Source of the DNA: Candidatus Gastranaerophilales bacterium
GTDB lineage: Bacteria; Cyanobacteriota; Vampirovibrionia; Gastranaerophilales; Gastranaerophilaceae
Direction: 5' to 3'
NCBI GenBank assembly: GCA_944322745.1
Contig: CALUPV010000001.1
Span: 124,001 to 188,000 of the forward strand
Length of the DNA stretch: 64,000 bases
The position numbers and the translations under genes are program-made. The notes beneath the pieces are model-generated. The model ran no database searches and was not told where the DNA came from. It was given only the letters and a program-made list of their open reading frames with translations. Below, one piece after another: positions 38,801 through 46,773 of this stretch. Positions within the stretch are counted from its first letter, which is position 1, and the number at the start of each line of letters is the position of its first letter.

Positions 38801-39225
38801 GTATTGACTGTTTTGTTAATATCTATATATTTTTCCAGAGAAGTTGAGAAGTTCTTGTACAAGGTAATATTAATTATAGGTCTTGTTAATTTTGCATCCT
38901 TTATAACAATTCGTTTAAAAATTAACGGAAAGATTTTAACTTTTAAATCAACTTCTTTTAATTTTAAAAAAACCTCATTATCCGGATAAAGAACAAGTGT
39001 ATGAAACATATGAATTTTCAAATACGGAGTTAAACTTTTTTTAAATGAAATATCTTCACATAAAACTTTAAATCCCGTTTCTTTTTCAATAGCCTCAGAA
39101 ACTGTGTTTTTATATTTATTTAAATCAACAACATTAGGAACAATAAGCAAGGCAGAATAATACAGTGCGCTACAGGAAACCGCACAAAAAAGAACACCAA
39201 AAGCTATTTTTTTCCATTTTTGCAT
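35830..39225 (-). CDS. AsmA-family large envelope protein
   Basis: A 1131-aa protein with an N-terminal membrane anchor (IAFGVLFCAVSCSALYY) and then an AsmA-type start (VVDLNKYKNTVSEAIEKETG), a repeated beta-rich middle (KLSLNSNISGVLN-like units) and a C-terminal region with RATGN/GRHNLLTNQ-like strands. AsmA/TamB/YhdP proteins are long bridges that move phospholipids or assemble outer-membrane components. It starts nine bases after atpG with no clear ribosome site, so it may be translated by coupling. Placement behind ATP synthase genes is unusual. Confidence 0.85.
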   Translation of the reverse strand: MQKWKKIAFGVLFCAVSCSALYYSALLIVPNVVDLNKYKNTVSEAIEKETGFKVLCEDISFKKSLTPYLKIHMFHTLVLYPDNEVFLKLKEVDLKVKIFPLIFKRIVIKDAKLTRPIINITLYKNFSTSLEKYIDINKTVNTNGFKLDNLVQDTVCERYKIKFNDESINKTFYLEGDKLLLKNLKLNDKAHFALKGALYENKNEYIKYDIDVISSLNTEKPQFSFSPFKTIFDSNVKGNILGHLKIDSDSNIYGKLNVSDLSLKLDDVVLSNNKVDLVFNGQEVKIDSILHTSKTDSAELKGIFAFGRKRTIDVTTKAKNINLANLTKIISEVTEVLNIPNPMKDIKVNGLLDADFKLSSDFKKLKSYGNARVVNASVKHESLPYSVSGINAFVNLNNNKILIEKAEAIVNKTPIIINGVVNQDVSFDINASSNDLNLNNVVNLFGIDKDLPFTITKGKLSLNSNISGVLNKSCNLKSDINIKDLSIKDKHYNIPVLANSVNINFSGNDKKYSGNVICNNVLASYKNRKISSTEFKVLFDENKISIPENILSSPNALKVSGIINNYRNKPIGQINLQGNILASELAEFLKPDVKLPYKAQGKINTTGNIQFQGDGVNIKANLKANENNYISYLVINELFKKPSFVNFECSVNGETVNIKDLSLNEENANKNRKIIGINGELLLGKEAYLKNLRVNIPESLTVATNFFGGEELSLKANMLLNKNINAPEANGTVRLFKYNLKKYLTSFKNVDISLSNNNIRVIAPNITVNDSSLNLVADMSPVVDFNNIIIKNLQLNSMNLDLNSMFSMIQKERNPFAESKITVEKGIITINNLKMLDLKARDISSDFKIEKNILKMSDIAANSYSGFINGKASYDLSNGHLEFDVSGTGIDIKNSLYDLCKIEDNLAGRSDFNAKLSMNTGDYNTVIKSLNGNVQFNATNGRMGTLGKFEYYLYAQNLLYHGILNATLNRIANTIVHDNTAQYRIATGNILFQNGYLLTDGIQTTGTNMSLFMKGRHNLLTNQANIDIYGRISDEIREKLGSFGNVSISEMMNGQQGKKEVIYSVIPQSIMNKIPDLYNQKGSKTNTFKVNIYGNINSLNAINSFIWTISDSYEPDNSEKIPDFSDITPNL

Positions 39226-39234
39226 ATTTTATTT

Positions 39235-40155
39235 TTACTTATTTATAGCTGCACTACCACCGACAATTTCTGTCAGTTCTTGAGTTATCATTGCTTGACG
39301 AACCTTATTATAATCAATAGTCAACATTTGAATCATTTCTTCGGCATTATCACAAGCTGCTGACATTGCTGTCATTCTTGATGCTAACTCACTTGCTATA
39401 GATTCTAACATAGCTTGAAAAATTATGCTTGATATAAATAGAGGAACTAATTCTGATAAGACAGACGGTAAACTTGGTTCAATTTCCATATCTGTATACT
39501 CTTCCTTTGTATAATCAAAATCAATATCATCAAGAGGAAGAATATCCCATTTTTCAACAGAATATGACATCATATTTCTAAAACGAGTAGTGATAATTTC
39601 CATAGAATCAATATCACCGTTAACAAAAGAACGAGCCATATCAGAAGCAACTAATCGAGCTTGCGATGATGTTGGTGTTTCACTAAATGTCAAATACGTT
39701 TGTGTTATTTTAAAGCCTTTATCATCTGCGACGCGTTTTAAAGCATTATAGCCTTTCTGACCAACAATAAACAATTCACAGCCAATACCTTTATCTTTAT
39801 ATTCTTGGACAACTTTCAGTGTATATCTGACTAAATTCGCATTAAAAGCACCTGATAATCCTTTATTAGATGTTATTACCAATAACCCTACATTCTCTAT
39901 TTTTCTTTCTGATAATAAGACAGGGTAATTATTTAAAGGTTCCTTAAAACTAGCTTGAGCAGACTCTATTGCACAAACTGAATGCAACAAACGATAGAAC
40001 ATTTTTTCCAGTTCAAAGGTAAATGGTCTTGATGCTTTTACTTTATTCTCAAACTTCTTAACTTTCGCTGAAGCAACCATTTTCATAGCACGTGTAATTT
40101 TTTGCGTACTTTTTATTGAATTTATTCTTGTTCTTATCTTTTTTAAATTTGCCAT
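39235..40155 (-). CDS. atpG: ATP synthase gamma subunit
   Basis: Central rotor stalk, 306 aa. N-terminus MANLKKIRTRINSIKSTQKI and C-terminus LTEIVGGSAA are family hallmarks, as is the TSNKGLSGAFNANL segment. It is last in the ATP synthase cluster. No atpD (beta) or atpC (epsilon) follows; the AsmA-like gene is next. Confidence 0.96.
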   Translation of the reverse strand: MANLKKIRTRINSIKSTQKITRAMKMVASAKVKKFENKVKASRPFTFELEKMFYRLLHSVCAIESAQASFKEPLNNYPVLLSERKIENVGLLVITSNKGLSGAFNANLVRYTLKVVQEYKDKGIGCELFIVGQKGYNALKRVADDKGFKITQTYLTFSETPTSSQARLVASDMARSFVNGDIDSMEIITTRFRNMMSYSVEKWDILPLDDIDFDYTKEEYTDMEIEPSLPSVLSELVPLFISSIIFQAMLESIASELASRMTAMSAACDNAEEMIQMLTIDYNKVRQAMITQELTEIVGGSAAINK

Positions 40156-40162
40156 TTTTTAC

Positions 40163-41680
40163 CTATTTAAAGAAATTAGTTTTATAATTATTTAATTTTT
40201 CAGTTAGAGCAGTTTTATCTTCATCAGAAAGTTTTTCACCTGCATTTAATCTATCCGATAAATCTTTCATATTTGCATCAAAGAAATCAAACCAGCCCTG
40301 TTTAAATTCTTTAATTTTAAGATTATCAATATCATCCAACATCCCTTCATTTGCTGCAAATAAAATACTAACTTGCTGTGCTACGCTTAATGGAGAATAT
40401 TGAGGCTGTTTCAGGACTTCAACAAGCTTTTGACCTCTTGTTAATTGATCTTTTGTTGCTTTATCCAAATCGCTTGCAAATTGGGCAAATGCTTCAAGTT
40501 CTCTGTATTGAGCCAAATCAAGTCTTAATTTACCTGCGACTTGTTTAATACCTTTAGTTTGAGCAGCACCACCAACACGAGAAACTGATATACCGGCATT
40601 TATTGCAGGTCTTGTACCTGAGTTAAATAAATTTGATTCCAAGAAAATTTGTCCATCTGTAATAGAAATTACATTGGTTGAAATGTATGCTGAAACGTCT
40701 CCCGCTTGAGTTTCTATGATAGGAAGAGCTGTTATACTGCCACCACCCAGCTCATCATTCAATTTACAAGCTCTTTCAAGTAATCTTGAATGTAAATAGA
40801 ATACATCACCGGGGTATGCTTCTCTTCCTGAAGGTCTTTTTAATAACAAACTCATTGCACGATATGCTTGAGCATGTTTTGAAAGATCATCATATATAAT
40901 CAAACAATGTTTTCCTTGATCCATAAACTCTTCTGCAATTGCACAGCCTGCAAATGGTGCAATATACTGTATAGGTGCAGATTCATTAGCCGGAGCACTA
41001 ACTATAATAGTATATTCCATCGCACCAAAGTTTTCTAATGTCTTTGCTAATTGAGCAACTGTAGATGTTTTTTGACCAATTGCAACATAAATACAAATTA
41101 CATCTTTGCCTTTTTGGTTAATAATAGTATCAATCGCAATAGCAGTTTTACCTGTTTGCCTGTCTCCAATTATAAGTTCTCTTTGTCCTCTTCCAATTGG
41201 TGTTAAAGCATCTATAGCTGTTAAACCTGTTTGTAATGGCTCACATACAGATTTTCTTGTTACAATCCCTGGTGCAACTCTTTCAATAGGTCTTGTTTTT
41301 GAACAAACAATATCACCGTTACCATCAATAGGGACACCGGTTGGGTCAATAATTCTTCCGAGTAAAGCTTCTCCAACAGGAACTGAAGCTATTCTTCCTG
41401 TAGTTTTGACTATTGTTCCCTCTTTTATATGAGTATATTCTCCAAGTATTACAACACCAACATTATCTTCTTCAAGATTCAATGCAATACCTAGAGTTCC
41501 TTTACCATCTTCAAACTCTACAAGTTCTGATGACATTACATCTGATAACCCATATACCTTTGATATACCATCAGCAACTTCTATTACTGTACCAATATTT
41601 TTTACTTCTAATTTTGATTCATAATTTTGAAGTTTTTCTTTTATTATCGATGTTATTTCATCAGGATTAATTGTTACCAT
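40163..41680 (-). CDS. atpA: ATP synthase alpha subunit
   Basis: Non-catalytic nucleotide-binding F1 subunit, 505 aa. Walker [14 protein letters not shown] lies near residues 170-182, with [16 protein letters not shown] and [10 protein letters not shown] later. The ATG overlaps the end of atpH by 14 bases, which couples translation. The full domain order (beta-barrel, nucleotide domain, C-terminal helices) is present. Confidence 0.98.
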   Translation of the reverse strand: MVTINPDEITSIIKEKLQNYESKLEVKNIGTVIEVADGISKVYGLSDVMSSELVEFEDGKGTLGIALNLEEDNVGVVILGEYTHIKEGTIVKTTGRIASVPVGEALLGRIIDPTGVPIDGNGDIVCSKTRPIERVAPGIVTRKSVCEPLQTGLTAIDALTPIGRGQRELIIGDRQTGKTAIAIDTIINQKGKDVICIYVAIGQKTSTVAQLAKTLENFGAMEYTIIVSAPANESAPIQYIAPFAGCAIAEEFMDQGKHCLIIYDDLSKHAQAYRAMSLLLKRPSGREAYPGDVFYLHSRLLERACKLNDELGGGSITALPIIETQAGDVSAYISTNVISITDGQIFLESNLFNSGTRPAINAGISVSRVGGAAQTKGIKQVAGKLRLDLAQYRELEAFAQFASDLDKATKDQLTRGQKLVEVLKQPQYSPLSVAQQVSILFAANEGMLDDIDNLKIKEFKQGWFDFFDANMKDLSDRLNAGEKLSDEDKTALTEKLNNYKTNFFK

Positions 41681-42239
41681 AGCTGTTTCCCTTTGTTAAT
41701 TGTTTTTTCATAGTTTCAAATTTTGTTTTTAGGCTGCAGTCGATTGTCTTATCACCAATTTCTATTATCAAACCGCCTATTATTTTTTCATCTTTAATAT
41801 ATTCTGGCTGAACTGTTTTCATAAGTTTATTTTGTAACTTTTCCACAATTTTTTGTTTTTGAGTTTCATCAAGCTCTATTGCTGAAATTATTAAAGGTTT
41901 AACTATATTATTTGTCTCATTATATATTACTGAATACTGATTTATAATTTCATCCAATACATTTAATCTGTTTGAATCAATCAATATAAATATAAAATCA
42001 ATAGTTATTTTATCAATATGAATTGAAAATATTTTATCCGCAATATCTTTTTTATCCTCTATTTTTACAACCGGATTCAACAAAGCATTAGCCAATTCGG
42101 GATTTGTATTTATAGTCTCTGCTATAAACAATAAATCATTATAAACTTTATCAGCTTTATCAACTTCTACAGCTGACTCCAACAATGCATTTGCATATTT
42201 ACGAGCTATTTTAATATTTTTTATGTCTCCGATTTTCAT
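41667..42239 (-). CDS. atpH: ATP synthase delta subunit
   Basis: Peripheral stalk-to-F1 connector, 190 aa. The N-terminal part is [13 protein letters not shown], and the C-terminal beta end is [18 protein letters not shown], which is the family signature. It starts inside the last codon region of atpF (4-base overlap) and runs into atpA. Confidence 0.93.
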   Translation of the reverse strand: MKIGDIKNIKIARKYANALLESAVEVDKADKVYNDLLFIAETINTNPELANALLNPVVKIEDKKDIADKIFSIHIDKITIDFIFILIDSNRLNVLDEIINQYSVIYNETNNIVKPLIISAIELDETQKQKIVEKLQNKLMKTVQPEYIKDEKIIGGLIIEIGDKTIDCSLKTKFETMKKQLTKGNSYGNN

Positions 42240-42736
42240 AGATTTATCCTATCAAGTTCAGAAATTGCATTATCGATGTATTTTTTATGCAAATCACGAT
42301 TTGAGTTTAACTGATTTATAGTATTTTGCTGAACTAATTCTACAGATTTTTCAGAAAGAATCCCAACCAACTTTGACTTGAATTTTTTAGTTTCAAGATT
42401 CAAGAGCCTTTCTGCATTATTTAATATATCTTGCTTTTGAGACTCTGTTTCTGTAAGAATTTTTTCACTTAAACTCTTTACACTATTATCCGCACTTCTG
42501 TTTATATTATCAATTTCCGATGGCAATTTTGCGATTTTGTCATTTATATTTTTGAGTTCTTTCTCTGCATCAAGTTTCTCATTTTCAGATTCATCAACGT
42601 ATGATTTTATTTCATTAGTCAGCTTTTCAATTTTTTGTTTCAAATTGAATTTTCTGACTAAATACACTATTATAGCCACTACCAAAATAAAATTAAAAAT
42701 ATTTGATTGTAATAATAAATGTAAAAAATCAGACAT
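42236..42736 (-). CDS. atpF: ATP synthase b subunit
   Basis: A 166-aa stator subunit: one N-terminal membrane helix (IFNFILVVAIIVYLV) followed by a long charged coiled coil. It is the second of two b-type genes, next to delta as in cyanobacteria. Its ATG is one base after the end of the upstream b'-like gene. Confidence 0.88.
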   Translation of the reverse strand: MSDFLHLLLQSNIFNFILVVAIIVYLVRKFNLKQKIEKLTNEIKSYVDESENEKLDAEKELKNINDKIAKLPSEIDNINRSADNSVKSLSEKILTETESQKQDILNNAERLLNLETKKFKSKLVGILSEKSVELVQQNTINQLNSNRDLHKKYIDNAISELDRINL

Positions 42737-42737
42737 A

Positions 42738-43205
42738 TCAGACCTGTTCTTCTTTTATTTGCGATTTGTTTATAAGCTCAGAATTTATATCATCCCCCAA
42801 AAGTTTATCAGAAATATCTTTAGCTATATCAACAATACTATCCTTTAAAGTTTCCTTTGCATCAATTGCTGAATTTTTTAAGTTTTCTTTTTGCTTCGAG
42901 ATATTTTCCAATAATTCATTTTTGTATTCAGATATAATATGAGAGCGTTCCTGCTTTAATTTTTGGGATTCTTGTGCAACTTTCTGACGAGCTGAATCTC
43001 TTGATTTTTCAAGTTCATCATTTCTGTATTTAATTTTCTTTTCAGTTTCTTCTGATGTATTTTTAGCACTTGTGAAGTTTTTTTCCACCAACTTTTGACG
43101 TTCCTGCATAATATTTAATATTGGCGCATAGAAAATCTTATTCATTATAAAAATGAATACAAGAAAACTAATTACCACAATTAAAAATGTTGCATCGAAT
43201 TCCAT
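42738..43205 (-). CDS. ATP synthase b' subunit
   Basis: A 155-aa second b-type subunit: membrane helix FLIVVISFLVFIFIMNKIF, then PILNIMQERQKLVE and a long coiled coil. It is clearly different in sequence from the neighbouring b gene. Two distinct b genes in the order c-b'-b-delta is the arrangement of cyanobacteria and other photosynthetic bacteria, and is unusual elsewhere. Confidence 0.85.
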   Translation of the reverse strand: MEFDATFLIVVISFLVFIFIMNKIFYAPILNIMQERQKLVEKNFTSAKNTSEETEKKIKYRNDELEKSRDSARQKVAQESQKLKQERSHIISEYKNELLENISKQKENLKNSAIDAKETLKDSIVDIAKDISDKLLGDDINSELINKSQIKEEQV

Positions 43206-43213
43206 ATTTTTTC

Positions 43214-43453
43214 CTATTTAAATGAAAGTATAAGTGCAATTAATAAACCATAAATACCGCAAGCTTCGGCCAAAGCTGCACCAAGAATAAATTTTGATTG
43301 TAAGTTTTCAATCAATTCAGGTTGTCTTGCAGCACCTTCCATAAATCCTTTAGTTGCAATACCAAGACCAATACCAGCACCCATAGCTGCTAAACCAACA
43401 GCTAGGCCTGCTCCTATGTATACCATTTCTGATACTGTTTTTACTTCTTCCAT
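43214..43453 (-). CDS. atpE: ATP synthase c subunit
   Basis: A 79-aa hairpin subunit of the rotor ring. Helix 1 is GAGIGLGIA; the polar loop is ARQPELIEN, and the ion-binding Glu is in LAEACGIYG. The positions that bind Na+ in sodium-type rings (Gln in helix 1, Ser/Thr after the Glu) are Leu and Ala here, so a proton-type ring is predicted. Confidence 0.95.
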   Translation of the reverse strand: MEEVKTVSEMVYIGAGLAVGLAAMGAGIGLGIATKGFMEGAARQPELIENLQSKFILGAALAEACGIYGLLIALILSFK

Positions 43454-43467
43454 ATTTATCTCCTTTT

Positions 43468-44142
43468 TTAATGTTCCTCTGATACTGCTGTAGAAATATA
43501 TGCAACTGATAACATCATAAATACAAATGCCTGTAAAAATGCCACAAATATTTCAAATAACATAAATGGGATTGGCAGGGCAATTGCAAACATACTAATC
43601 ATTACCATTACCAATATTTCACCTGCTAGAATATTTGCAAAAAGACGAACTGCCAGGCTTAAAGGTCTGGTAATCATTTCTAACAGTTCAACAAATAACA
43701 TTATAATTCCTGACACACTAAAACCATGCCAGATTGCGTGAATACCTTTTTCTTTAAACCCATAGTACAAATAATATATTAAAACAATAACAGCCAAAGC
43801 TGCCGTTAAATTAATATCGTTCGTTGGAGATGCAAACTCACCTTCTTTTAAATGTATCAACTTTAATGGCAATTGTCCCATTAAATTGGCAACTAATATA
43901 AATAAGAATAAAGAGGCAACTATTGGAATATGCTTTTTCCCATCCTTAACCGAAGAAAGATTTCCAATGAAGAATCTCAACATACTTTCAGCAAATGCCT
44001 GTGCTTTACTAGGGATAACAGATAACTTTCTTGTTAATAATAAAGACGCAATAATAACAAAAAGCATGGCAACCCACATTGTTATTAATGTATCCCAATG
44101 TACCTGTAAATTACCTATATACCCTACCCAATGTTCGCCCAT
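43468..44142 (-). CDS. atpB: ATP synthase a subunit
   Basis: Proton-channel subunit, 224 aa, beginning MGEHWVGYIG. The essential Arg lies in LAVRLFANILAGE, and the C-terminal helices are as usual. The start at 44142 is preferred to an ORF start at 44205, which would add a poly-Phe run encoded by a long A/T tract. AAGGAT precedes it at a spacing of about seven. It heads the ATP synthase operon; a separate atpI is not seen. Confidence 0.95.
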   Translation of the reverse strand: MGEHWVGYIGNLQVHWDTLITMWVAMLFVIIASLLLTRKLSVIPSKAQAFAESMLRFFIGNLSSVKDGKKHIPIVASLFLFILVANLMGQLPLKLIHLKEGEFASPTNDINLTAALAVIVLIYYLYYGFKEKGIHAIWHGFSVSGIIMLFVELLEMITRPLSLAVRLFANILAGEILVMVMISMFAIALPIPFMLFEIFVAFLQAFVFMMLSVAYISTAVSEEH

Positions 44143-44228
44143 TATATAAATCCTTATACAAGTCAATCTTATGTTAACACATTCAAAAAAAAAAAAGAAG
44201 AACATTTTTTATTTTTTTATACGTATTA

Positions 44229-44257
44229 TTTACAAACTTTGATTTATATGATATAAT
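44229..44257 (+). promoter_or_regulatory. Predicted promoter of the FRAN protein-hydE operon
   Basis: TTTACA (44229-44234) and TATAAT (44252-44257) with exactly 17 bases between, followed by about 45 bases of leader. Confidence 0.7.
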
Positions 44258-44278
44258 AAATCACTCCTAAAATTTAGG

Positions 44279-44293
44279 CTCCAAGGAATGGAG
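44279..44293 (+). promoter_or_regulatory. Leader hairpin next to the ribosome site
   Basis: CTCCA (44279-44283) pairs with TGGAG (44289-44293) around AGGAA. The right arm overlaps the GGAGGG ribosome site (44290-44295) before the ATG at 44306, so folding could limit translation. Confidence 0.45.
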
Positions 44294-44305
44294 GGATAAG
44301 TCAAG

Positions 44306-44761
44306 ATGAAAATTAATGCAATAGAACCATTTAAAAGTAATCAAATATTTCGTGCAAATAACAATAACAGTGAACCTTGTATAATTGAATCCATTTATCA
44401 AAACGAAAAATTATTAAAAGCAGGTTTAGCAGGTTTAGCTGTGGTTGGTGCTGCCGCAATTGGAATTAATGTTTTAAAAAGCAAGGGTAAAAGTCCTTTA
44501 AATATGATAAAAAGTACTTATAATAACGTAAAAGACTTTTTATCAGAAACTCCAAGACCAGACCCAATTGTAAAAAAATTAGGTCAAAAAAGAGATGCAG
44601 AAGCTGTAAAGTTATACAAAAGTCTTATCGCAAATAAGAAAATGGATTCATTGCATAATAAATTACTTTCAGGGTATTTTGACGGAAAGTCAAAAAATGT
44701 CTTTGAATCTCTCAGAAAAAATGAAGTAAAATTGAGAAGAGAAGCCGGCATTGTTCTTTAA
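44306..44761 (+). CDS. Small membrane-associated protein of unknown function
   Basis: A 151-aa protein starting MKINAIEPFKSNQIFRAN, a signature also seen in other unknown genes here. One hydrophobic Gly/Ala segment (GLAGLAVVGAAAIGINVL) lies near residues 43-60. The rest is Lys-rich helix. No recognised family. The hydE gene starts inside its last codons, so it is co-expressed with hydrogenase maturation. Confidence 0.75.
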   Translation: MKINAIEPFKSNQIFRANNNNSEPCIIESIYQNEKLLKAGLAGLAVVGAAAIGINVLKSKGKSPLNMIKSTYNNVKDFLSETPRPDPIVKKLGQKRDAEAVKLYKSLIANKKMDSLHNKLLSGYFDGKSKNVFESLRKNEVKLRREAGIVL

Positions 44762-45770
44762 TTTTCTTGAAAAAGCCCAAAAATATAATTTGCTTTCAAA
44801 AGAAGAAATTATAAAACTTCTGGACTCTAAAGATAATATACTGTTTAAAACTGCAGATGAAATAAGAAAAAAAACAAAAGGTGATAATATTCATCTTCGT
44901 GCATTAATTGAATTTACAAATTTTTGCCGTTGTAATTGTTTTTATTGCGGATTAAGGTATGACAACCATAGTATAAAAAGATACAGACTAACAGAAGATG
45001 AGATTCTTTCTTCTGTTGATAACGCCATGCAATCAGGTTTTAAGACAATAGTTCTTCAGGGCGGCGAAGATATATATTGGTCTAAAGAGAAAGTTTGCAA
45101 TTTAATAAAAGAGATAAAAAAATATGATGTTGCATTAACTTTAAGTATAGGAGAGCGCTTAACAGAGGAATATAAAGCCTTTAGAAATTCAGGTGCAGAT
45201 AGATACTTGCTTAGAATTGAAACAACGGATAAAGCTCTGTATAAGAAACTTCATCCAAATATGAGTTTTGAAAACAGATTAAGATGCTTGAAAGACTTAA
45301 AAAAACTAGATTTTGAAACAGGCACTGGATGTCTTGTAGGACTCCCAAACCAAACAATAGAATCTTTAGCTGATGATATTTTATTTTTCAAAGAGCTAAA
45401 CGCTGATATGGTTGGAATTGGTCCATTTATACCTCACCCCAATACGCCACTTGCGAATGAAAAAAAAGATAATTTTGATTTGGCTCTAAGGGTTATGGCT
45501 ATCACAAGATTGTTGCTCCCGGATATAAATATTCCCGCAACTACAGCAATGGAAACACTGCGAGAAAATGGACAAATTATAGCGTTACAATCAGGCGCAA
45601 ACGTAATAATGCCTAACTTTACAAGTCATGAACACAAAAATAAATATGAAATATATCCAAATAAAGTATATTCAAATAATTGTATAAATAATATTTCAGA
45701 AAAAATAAAAAGAATAGGAAGAAAAATTTCCTATTCTAAAGGATATAGAAATGATTCAACAAAACAATAA
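44751..45770 (+). CDS. hydE: [FeFe]-hydrogenase maturase HydE
   Basis: Radical SAM protein of 339 aa that helps build the H-cluster. The cluster motif CRCNCFYCGLR matches HydE and is unlike biotin synthase; VLQGGEDIYW and GIGPFIPHPNTPL follow. A second C-terminal cluster, present in some homologues, has no matching Cys set here. The start is TTG, overlapping the previous gene by 11 bases. PylB is the nearest alternative, but hydG at 59413 supports HydE. hydF is not in the window. Confidence 0.88.
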   Translation: MFFNFLEKAQKYNLLSKEEIIKLLDSKDNILFKTADEIRKKTKGDNIHLRALIEFTNFCRCNCFYCGLRYDNHSIKRYRLTEDEILSSVDNAMQSGFKTIVLQGGEDIYWSKEKVCNLIKEIKKYDVALTLSIGERLTEEYKAFRNSGADRYLLRIETTDKALYKKLHPNMSFENRLRCLKDLKKLDFETGTGCLVGLPNQTIESLADDILFFKELNADMVGIGPFIPHPNTPLANEKKDNFDLALRVMAITRLLLPDINIPATTAMETLRENGQIIALQSGANVIMPNFTSHEHKNKYEIYPNKVYSNNCINNISEKIKRIGRKISYSKGYRNDSTKQ

Positions 45771-45857
45771 ACATTTTATCACTCTTATATTCTTATAATA
45801 TAGCTTTTCACACTTTTATCAATTATAATAAGTGAAAAAATATATAAGGATTTTAAT

Positions 45858-46607
45858 ATGAGTCATCAATTTCCGAGAGTTGAAATTCATGTTGTTAATC
45901 ATTGTAATTTGAATTGTCGCGCTTGTGCTCATTTTGCCAATCTTAGTAAAGAGTATTATATAGAAATCGAAGAATTTGAAAAAGATATTTCAACTCTTAT
46001 GCAAAAGGTGAATTATAGACTGCTAAATATTTTAGGGGGCGAGCCCCTTTTGCATCCTAATATTGATATATTATGTGATACCGCAAGAAAAATCTGTCAG
46101 GATAAGATTATAACACTAAATACAAATGGACTTCTTTTGCCTAAAATGAAAAATGAATTTTGGCAATCTTTGAAAAAGAATAATATAATAATAAGATTAT
46201 CAATTTATCCATACAACATAAAACTAATTCCAGAATTAAAAAACTTATTTTTTGAAAATGGTATCAAATTGAATATATGGGACGGACGAAAATTTTATCT
46301 TAGAAAGGCTAAATGTTACCAAGATGATGTAGAGAACATCTGGCAAAATTGTGATGCTAAAATATGCCATCAGATTTACAAAGGTAAATTATATACATGT
46401 CCGACTTCTGCGTATGGATTTTTATACAATAAATATTTTAATAAAGATTTTTATTTCGATGATGGAATAGACATATATAGTCATACTTCAAATGAAATAT
46501 ATGATTTTTTATTTAAAGCTTCAAAGAATTGTGCAACTTGCTTAAATAAAGGTCGTCTAATAAATTGGCAATTATCAAAACTTAAGGTTGATGAATGGGA
46601 TGTATAG
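45858..46607 (+). CDS. Short radical SAM protein, unknown function
   Basis: A 249-aa protein. The motif C16-C20-C23 is in HCNLNCRAC, followed by NILGGEPLLHPN. Later Cys (KCYQDD, CDAKICHQ, LYTCPTSAYGF, NCATCLNKG) could bind an auxiliary cluster. It is shorter than SPASM enzymes. The weak inverted repeat and TATAAT upstream (45810-45835) may mark its promoter. Substrate unknown. Confidence 0.82.
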   Translation: MSHQFPRVEIHVVNHCNLNCRACAHFANLSKEYYIEIEEFEKDISTLMQKVNYRLLNILGGEPLLHPNIDILCDTARKICQDKIITLNTNGLLLPKMKNEFWQSLKKNNIIIRLSIYPYNIKLIPELKNLFFENGIKLNIWDGRKFYLRKAKCYQDDVENIWQNCDAKICHQIYKGKLYTCPTSAYGFLYNKYFNKDFYFDDGIDIYSHTSNEIYDFLFKASKNCATCLNKGRLINWQLSKLKVDEWDV

Positions 46608-46773
46608 TTTTACTGTTGGGTTTAAAACTAGCAGTATATATTTATGCAGAAAAGTGATTCTTAAAAGAGTCTGCAAATAAAACCTCATAAGATATTATTA
46701 AAAAAAATATTAATTTTAGAACAATAAAAATTTCAAAATATTCGAAAAACTTTATTCATGCAATAATATTTGT
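46608..46773. other. Intergenic region before uvrA
   Basis: No gene seen. A weak TTCGAA-17 bases-TAATAT pair lies shortly before the uvrA ATG. No LexA-like palindrome was recognised. Confidence 0.4.

Noticed and set aside
44143-44205. Longer atpB start giving a poly-Phe leader
   Set aside because: The extension comes from a long A/T tract and has no ribosome site; MGEHWVGYIG is the natural start.
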